Below are positions 7,167 through 10,634 of a stretch of 10,634 nt of DNA, piece by piece. A program made the position numbers and the translations under genes. The stretch's first letter is position 1. Each line of letters starts with the position of its first letter. The notes beneath the pieces are model-generated. The model had not been told where the DNA came from and ran no database searches. It worked only from the letters and a program-made list of their open reading frames with translations. The stretch comes from JAMLHN01 sp035708745 (lineage in GTDB: Bacteria; Chloroflexota; Chloroflexia; Thermomicrobiales; UBA6265): assembly GCA_035708745.1 (NCBI GenBank), contig DASTFJ010000284.1, positions 1 to 10,634 of the forward strand, given 5' to 3'.

Positions 7167-8447
7167 ATGTATTGCATTCAGTGCGGAATTCCCCTACCCG
7201 ATAATGCGCGCTTTTGTCGTTCGTGCGGCGCCGCTCAAAGCGACCCAATCGAGGGGCACCCTCACCAATCACCTCAGCCACCGGACCAGCCGATTACCGC
7301 ACAAACCAGGACTGATTTCAGGCCGCCGGCAGAGAGTTACCTGACTACGCTGCAAGTCGCCAGGCTTTGCAACGTCGAGGAACCGGTCGTTATTGGTGCA
7401 ATTCGTCGCCATCGCCTGCGGGGACGCGCGGTTGGTGACTCCTGGGGAGTTACGCCCGCAGACGCGCACGCGTTCTGTGCTGAGACGTCGGCTGCCACCA
7501 AGACGGGATGTCTCGGGAAACTCGGTCGTTACGGCAAGCTGCTCACGCTAGGAGTGATTAGCGTAATCAATCTCCTGGCGTCGATCTCGGCGCTTCTCAC
7601 TGCGATTCGAACCGATCAGTTCCGCCTTGTCGGTCTGACTCTTGGGATTGTCAATGCGCTGCTTTTCGCCTATTTCGCCATTCATATTGCCTCGGCGCGG
7701 CGCACCGACGCCGCCTCCCGGCAACGCGGCTCTCGTACCGGATGGGAGCGTGGCTCCAATCGGTCGGAATTGGGCCGGCTCCCGCTGGTAGCAGCTGCCT
7801 TCGCGGTCTGCACCTTCGGCGGGGTTTGGCTGACCAGTGGGGAAACCAGCAAATCGCCAAACCTGACCGCCGCGAGTTCATTAGTGCCGCGTGGAGACGA
7901 GATTCGGCTCGGGGGTAACGACTTTCCACCCAGAGCGACCATTCGGCTTGCGATGATCTCCATCGAGTCTTCCGGCGCTTTGGAGCTTCCCGACCCGGTC
8001 ACAAATTCGGAAGGCAATTTTATCGCAATGATTTCGACCGGTGAGCTTGATCCTGGCCGCTACCGCATCACGGCGTCGGTCGAAGGATCGACGCGGACCG
8101 TGATCGTCGAGGTCACCGAGCGGGCGACTCATTCGCCCACTGCTCTACCGACACGCGCTCCTGCCTGGACAGTAACGCCAGTGGAGGCAATCGACACCCC
8201 ACCGCCTGCCGACACTCCAATGCCAACGCAAACCTCCTCGGCGACAGCGACGGCAACGGCGACAGTAACGGCGAGCGCGAGTGCAACCGTTGCCCCGTCG
8301 CCAACCAACACTCCCTGCGATGTAGATGGATGCCCACCCGACGACCCGGTCTTTCCCGGCTCCCAGCAGGAGCAAACGACCGATCCCAATCAGGAGTTCG
8401 CCCTACCGGGTGAGGGTGAAGCAACTGTGCAGTCGGTCGTAGAGTGA
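7167..8447 (+). CDS. Zinc-ribbon / helix-turn-helix / three-TM protein with extracellular beta domain and Pro-Thr stalk
   Basis: I do not recognise this 426-residue protein as a known family. In order it shows: a zinc ribbon (Cys3, Cys6, Cys17, Cys20); a Pro/Gln-rich linker (30-55); an excisionase-like helix-turn-helix (about 58-107, YLTTLQVARLCNV ... SWGVTPADAHAF); two membrane helices (about 125-147 and 154-175); a basic Arg/Ser-rich loop (177-204); a third helix (205-223); a beta-rich domain (about 238-318, with NDFPPRATIRL, NSEGNF and LDPGRYRITASV); a Pro/Thr/Ala-rich stalk (320-383); and an acidic tail with Cys384 and Cys389. Three helices place the N-terminus in the cytoplasm and the C-terminus outside. 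This would fit a membrane-bound regulator, which is inferred. The ATG at 7167 is chosen because zinc ribbons of this kind start at the protein's first residues; an in-frame TTG at 7143 is possible. No good ribosome site is visible. Confidence 0.8.
   Translation: MYCIQCGIPLPDNARFCRSCGAAQSDPIEGHPHQSPQPPDQPITAQTRTDFRPPAESYLTTLQVARLCNVEEPVVIGAIRRHRLRGRAVGDSWGVTPADAHAFCAETSAATKTGCLGKLGRYGKLLTLGVISVINLLASISALLTAIRTDQFRLVGLTLGIVNALLFAYFAIHIASARRTDAASRQRGSRTGWERGSNRSELGRLPLVAAAFAVCTFGGVWLTSGETSKSPNLTAASSLVPRGDEIRLGGNDFPPRATIRLAMISIESSGALELPDPVTNSEGNFIAMISTGELDPGRYRITASVEGSTRTVIVEVTERATHSPTALPTRAPAWTVTPVEAIDTPPPADTPMPTQTSSATATATATVTASASATVAPSPTNTPCDVDGCPPDDPVFPGSQQEQTTDPNQEFALPGEGEATVQSVVE
8240..8290 (+). 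repeat. Low-complexity tract coding for the Ala/Thr stalk
   Basis: Imperfect six-base units of the GCGACA / ACGGCG kind code for alternating Ala-Thr and Ala-Ser residues in the stalk of the zinc-ribbon membrane protein. Such tracts can change length by slippage in whole-codon steps. Confidence 0.55.
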
Positions 8448-8583
8448 TGTCCCGTGGAGCGTCTGAAGGTACGTGACCCGGCTGCGGTTGCGCTTCGAGC
8501 AGCTTGCGGGCGTGATTCCATTCCAGCGGCGGATTGCCGTATTGGTCGAGATTCTTGACGTCGGTTGGCTGCGAATTGGCCAT
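8448..8583 (-). pseudogene. Frameshifted 5' remnant of a pyridoxamine-phosphate-oxidase-like gene
   Basis: The minus-strand ATG at 8583 has a good ribosome site (AAGAAGG, 8597-8591, seven bases away). It opens TDVKNLDQYGNPPLEWNHARKLLEA, closely matching DVKNLDIYGNAALEWDRAVGLLDK of the intact gene at the right window end. After about residue 31 (near 8493) the resemblance moves to another frame, which reads RNRSRVTYLQTLHG, as expected for the first flavin-domain strand of the family. Homology then stops near 8451, four bases from the stop of the convergent zinc-ribbon gene. The remaining two thirds of the gene are absent. The untouched frame could still yield a short peptide, running on to 8113 antisense to the zinc-ribbon gene, but nothing suggests a function. 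Confidence 0.7.
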
Positions 8584-8680
8584 GTGTGTACCTTCTTATT
8601 GACCGTTGCTCGATCAGTAATCGCCTTCGGATGACCTGATTCGACATGGTTTGGCGCGGGCGCCGTTCTTCGGACTGGCT

Positions 8681-9919
8681 TCACGAAACGCGTGCGAGCA
8701 GCTCGCCGCCGAGAGCCGCAAAGAGCACGACGGACCATGGTGGCAGCTTCCAGATCATGAGCAAACCGGCGCATGCGAGCGCAAGCCCGAAATCGGCGCG
8801 GCTGAGAATCGAGCTGGTCCAGACCGGGGTATAGAGCGCGGCCAGCAGAATCCCGACCACACACGCGTTGATACCCTGCAACGCCCCGCGGAAAACCGGC
8901 TGGCTGCGCAGAGAATCCCAAAACGGCAAGGCGCCCCAGATGAGCAGGAACGACGGCAGGAAGATCGCCACCAACGCGACCGTCGCCCCAGCGGCTCCAT
9001 TGGGTTCCGGCGCGCGGATCGCTCCCAGGTAGGCGGAAAAGGTGAACAGCGGCCCGGGCACGGCCTGGGCGGCGCCATAGCCCGCCAAAAACTGATCGTT
9101 GGTCAACCAGCCGGGCGGCACGACCTGCGCCTGCAACAACGGCAGCACAAGATGACCGCCGCCGAACACCAGCGACCCGACCCGATAGAACCGTGTGAAG
9201 AGATCGAGCGCCCCGCCCGGATGAATGGCCCGGAGCAGCGGCAGCCCGATCAGCAATCCGAAGAAGAGCGCCCAGCAGGCGATACCGATGCGCCGGCCGA
9301 GCCGGACCTCCCGGTGGTGCCCGAGCGCCGGCAATGGCTCGCCCCGAAAGAGCCACCAACCCAGCAGACCGGCCACCAGAATGACAGCCGGTTGCGCGAA
9401 GGCATTGGGAACGGCCAGCACCGCCAGCGCGGCGAGGATGGCGATGGTCGCCCGCACCCGGTCTGTGCAGAATTGGCGTCCCATTCCCCAGACCGCCTGC
9501 GCGACGATCGCCACGGCGACCACTTTCAGCCCGTGCACCCACCCGCTGCCGGCAATATCGAAGCGGTCGACCGAATACGCAAACAACGTCAGCGCGATCG
9601 CAGAGGGGAGGGTGAAACCGAGCCAGGCGGCCACCCCGCCGAGCAGCCCGGCCCGCATCGTTCCGACGCCGATCCCAACCTGACTGCTGGCGGGTCCGGG
9701 CAGGAACTGGCAGAGCGCGATCAGGTCCGCATACGTCTCGTCATCCAGCCACCGCCGCTTGAGCACGTATTCGTCGCGGAAATACCCGAGGTGCGCGATG
9801 GGGCCGCCGAAGGAGGTGAGGCCGAGCTTCAGGGCGACCCAGCCGACTTCGAGCGGCGCCAATGGGCTCTCTGATGGGGAAGCGATGTTCGTAGGATCGG
9901 CTGCCGGTTGCTCACTCAC
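8681..9919 (-). CDS. chrA: Chromate transporter, long-chain CHR family
   Basis: A 412-residue inner-membrane protein with two homologous halves, the long form of the CHR family, which exports chromate by proton-motive force. Half 1: KLGLTSFGGPIAHLGYF (31-47) and LPGPASSQ (73-80). Half 2: RVGSLVFGGGHLVLPLL (246-262) and AVPGP (286-290). Many hydrophobic helices fill the rest. The start is a GTG at 9919; an ATG two bases upstream is followed directly by a stop, and the next in-frame Met (89) would lose the first motif. No clear ribosome site is seen before the GTG. An oxidase-like gene lies upstream and its relative's remnant downstream on the same strand. Many CHR homologues have not been tested for chromate, so the substrate rests on family membership. 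Confidence 0.92.
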   Translation of the reverse strand: MSEQPAADPTNIASPSESPLAPLEVGWVALKLGLTSFGGPIAHLGYFRDEYVLKRRWLDDETYADLIALCQFLPGPASSQVGIGVGTMRAGLLGGVAAWLGFTLPSAIALTLFAYSVDRFDIAGSGWVHGLKVVAVAIVAQAVWGMGRQFCTDRVRATIAILAALAVLAVPNAFAQPAVILVAGLLGWWLFRGEPLPALGHHREVRLGRRIGIACWALFFGLLIGLPLLRAIHPGGALDLFTRFYRVGSLVFGGGHLVLPLLQAQVVPPGWLTNDQFLAGYGAAQAVPGPLFTFSAYLGAIRAPEPNGAAGATVALVAIFLPSFLLIWGALPFWDSLRSQPVFRGALQGINACVVGILLAALYTPVWTSSILSRADFGLALACAGLLMIWKLPPWSVVLFAALGGELLARVS

Positions 9920-10122
9920 ATGCGTGCCATCATTCTGGACGGCAGGGTAATCGATTGCCGCCCGGCTGCCGATTATGACCGGCTATCGTCCATCACGCCG
10001 ACCGGCAATGCACGCGCCAATCGGCGCTTCCCCATTGGCATCCTGAGCCGCAGCGAAGGATCTCTTGTTGGAGCGCCCCACCCTCAAAGGCGAAACACAA
10101 TCCCAAAACGGCGATGCTGGCC
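9920..10122. other. Intergenic region between the oxidase-like gene and chrA
   Basis: About 200 bases lying downstream of the oxidase-like gene and upstream of chrA, both on the minus strand. It holds a REP-like palindrome (10040-10061) and a GCCAAT/ATTGGC inverted pair (10016-10021 with 10034-10039). No strong promoter boxes were recognised. Open frames here overlap both neighbours and look spurious. Confidence 0.5.
10040..10066 (+). repeat. REP-like interspersed palindrome
   Basis: ATCCTGAGCCGCAGCGAAGGAT has complementary ends (ATCCT/AGGAT) and a GC pair further in, separated by mismatches. The pattern ATCCTGAGC...GCGAAGGATCT is one I know as a dispersed intergenic element in many environmental bacterial genomes; that is from memory. 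Only one copy is seen in this window. Confidence 0.5.
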
Positions 10123-10634
10123 TTAGTTCGAGAAACGCCAGCGGGTCGCGCCGTGCGGTTCTTCCGAGGCGACCGCAAAGGCGGTCTGCAGATCGAAGAC
10201 GTAGACATTCCACGGTGGCGGCCCGGCGCTTGGTGCGCTGAAGGGCGCGGTAAACGCATCCTCCTCGACCTCTGCCGGCCAACCGCCCTCCTCCCGATAG
10301 ACGGCGGCCAGGTTCTTCAGCAAATCAGGGTCGGTGACTCTGGACGCCGTGCCCTCGAAGATCAGATCCATGCCCTTGAGGCTCATCGAGACCGTGCAGG
10401 CGGGATTCTGGGCCAGGTTGCGTGACTTGCGCGTTTCCGGCCCACTGACAAAGTAAATGGTTCCGTCATGCCAGGCCGGGCCGAAACCGGCGGAATGCGG
10501 TTTGCCATCCGCGGAAACCGTGCCCAGAAAGCTCGGACCCCAGCCGCCCTCTTTCTGGAATTTGTCGAGCAATCCGACCGCGCGATCCCACTCGAGCGCC
10601 GCATTGCCATAGATATCGAGATTCTTGACGTCGA
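10123..10634 (-). CDS. Pyridoxamine 5'-phosphate oxidase family (flavin split-barrel) protein, N-terminus beyond window
   Basis: The minus frame enters from the right edge and ends with TAA at 10125-10123, giving 169 visible residues. Only a few residues should be missing, judging by the remnant at 8583, where DVKNLD begins at residue 8. The order WGPSFLGTVSADGKPHSAGFGPAWHDGTIYF, then TRKSRNLAQNPACTVSM, then a C-terminal WNVYVFDLQTAFAV strand with TRWRF is typical of the PNPOx-like split barrel, which binds FMN or F420. Members of about this size are often general F420- or flavin-dependent oxidoreductases and not true PdxH. It lies upstream of chrA on the same strand with about 200 bases between, so a shared transcript is uncertain. 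Substrate unknown. Confidence 0.88.
   Translation of the reverse strand, partial: DVKNLDIYGNAALEWDRAVGLLDKFQKEGGWGPSFLGTVSADGKPHSAGFGPAWHDGTIYFVSGPETRKSRNLAQNPACTVSMSLKGMDLIFEGTASRVTDPDLLKNLAAVYREEGGWPAEVEEDAFTAPFSAPSAGPPPWNVYVFDLQTAFAVASEEPHGATRWRFSN

Noticed and set aside
6886..7344. 152-codon plus frame before the zinc-ribbon gene
   Set aside because: It overlaps the zinc-ribbon domain out of frame, has no family likeness and no ribosome site.
8239..8290. CRISPR-like or tandem repeat array
   Set aside because: The short repeated units are coding low complexity for Ala/Thr/Ser, with no spacers.
8651..9874. Long plus-strand open frame opposite chrA
   Set aside because: Antisense to a well-supported CHR-family transporter; the product is a Gln/Arg/Pro-rich shadow.

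Overview
The window is GC-rich bacterial DNA with tightly packed genes. Long proline/threonine stalks, a Tat-exported sugar-binding protein and a zinc-ribbon membrane protein would suit a Chloroflexota (Thermomicrobia-like) genome. That is an impression from style, not a demonstrated placement.

Left part (1-2816, minus strand): one uninterrupted reading frame runs off the left edge. It joins an asparagine-synthetase-like protein (degenerate glutaminase domain plus PP-loop ATP domain) to a GT4 glycosyltransferase. It probably makes or modifies a surface glycan or another glycosylated product.

Centre (about 2907-6870, plus strand): a complete sugar ABC importer of the ribose/galactose/xylose type, transcribed away from the fusion gene. 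The order is double ATPase, permease, then a 192-base hairpin-rich spacer, then a Tat-exported periplasmic-type binding protein. A strong 14-bp hairpin closes it. A TTGACA box lies in the divergent intergenic region.

Right of that (6871-8447, plus strand): an intergenic stretch of almost 300 bases, then a 426-residue protein of unusual architecture. It has an N-terminal CXXC/CXXC zinc ribbon, an excisionase-like helix-turn-helix, three membrane helices, an extracellular beta domain and a Pro/Thr/Ala-rich stalk. It could be a membrane-tethered one-component regulator and is the best candidate for something undescribed.

Right end (8448-10634, minus strand): a chromate transporter (chrA) lies between two related pyridoxamine-5'-phosphate-oxidase-like sequences. 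The upstream one is open to the window edge and looks intact. The downstream one is a short frameshifted remnant whose homology ends at the stop codon of the zinc-ribbon gene, suggesting a rearrangement junction. A REP-like palindrome sits between chrA and the intact oxidase-like gene.

No tRNA, rRNA, CRISPR array, transposase or recognisable phage gene was seen.
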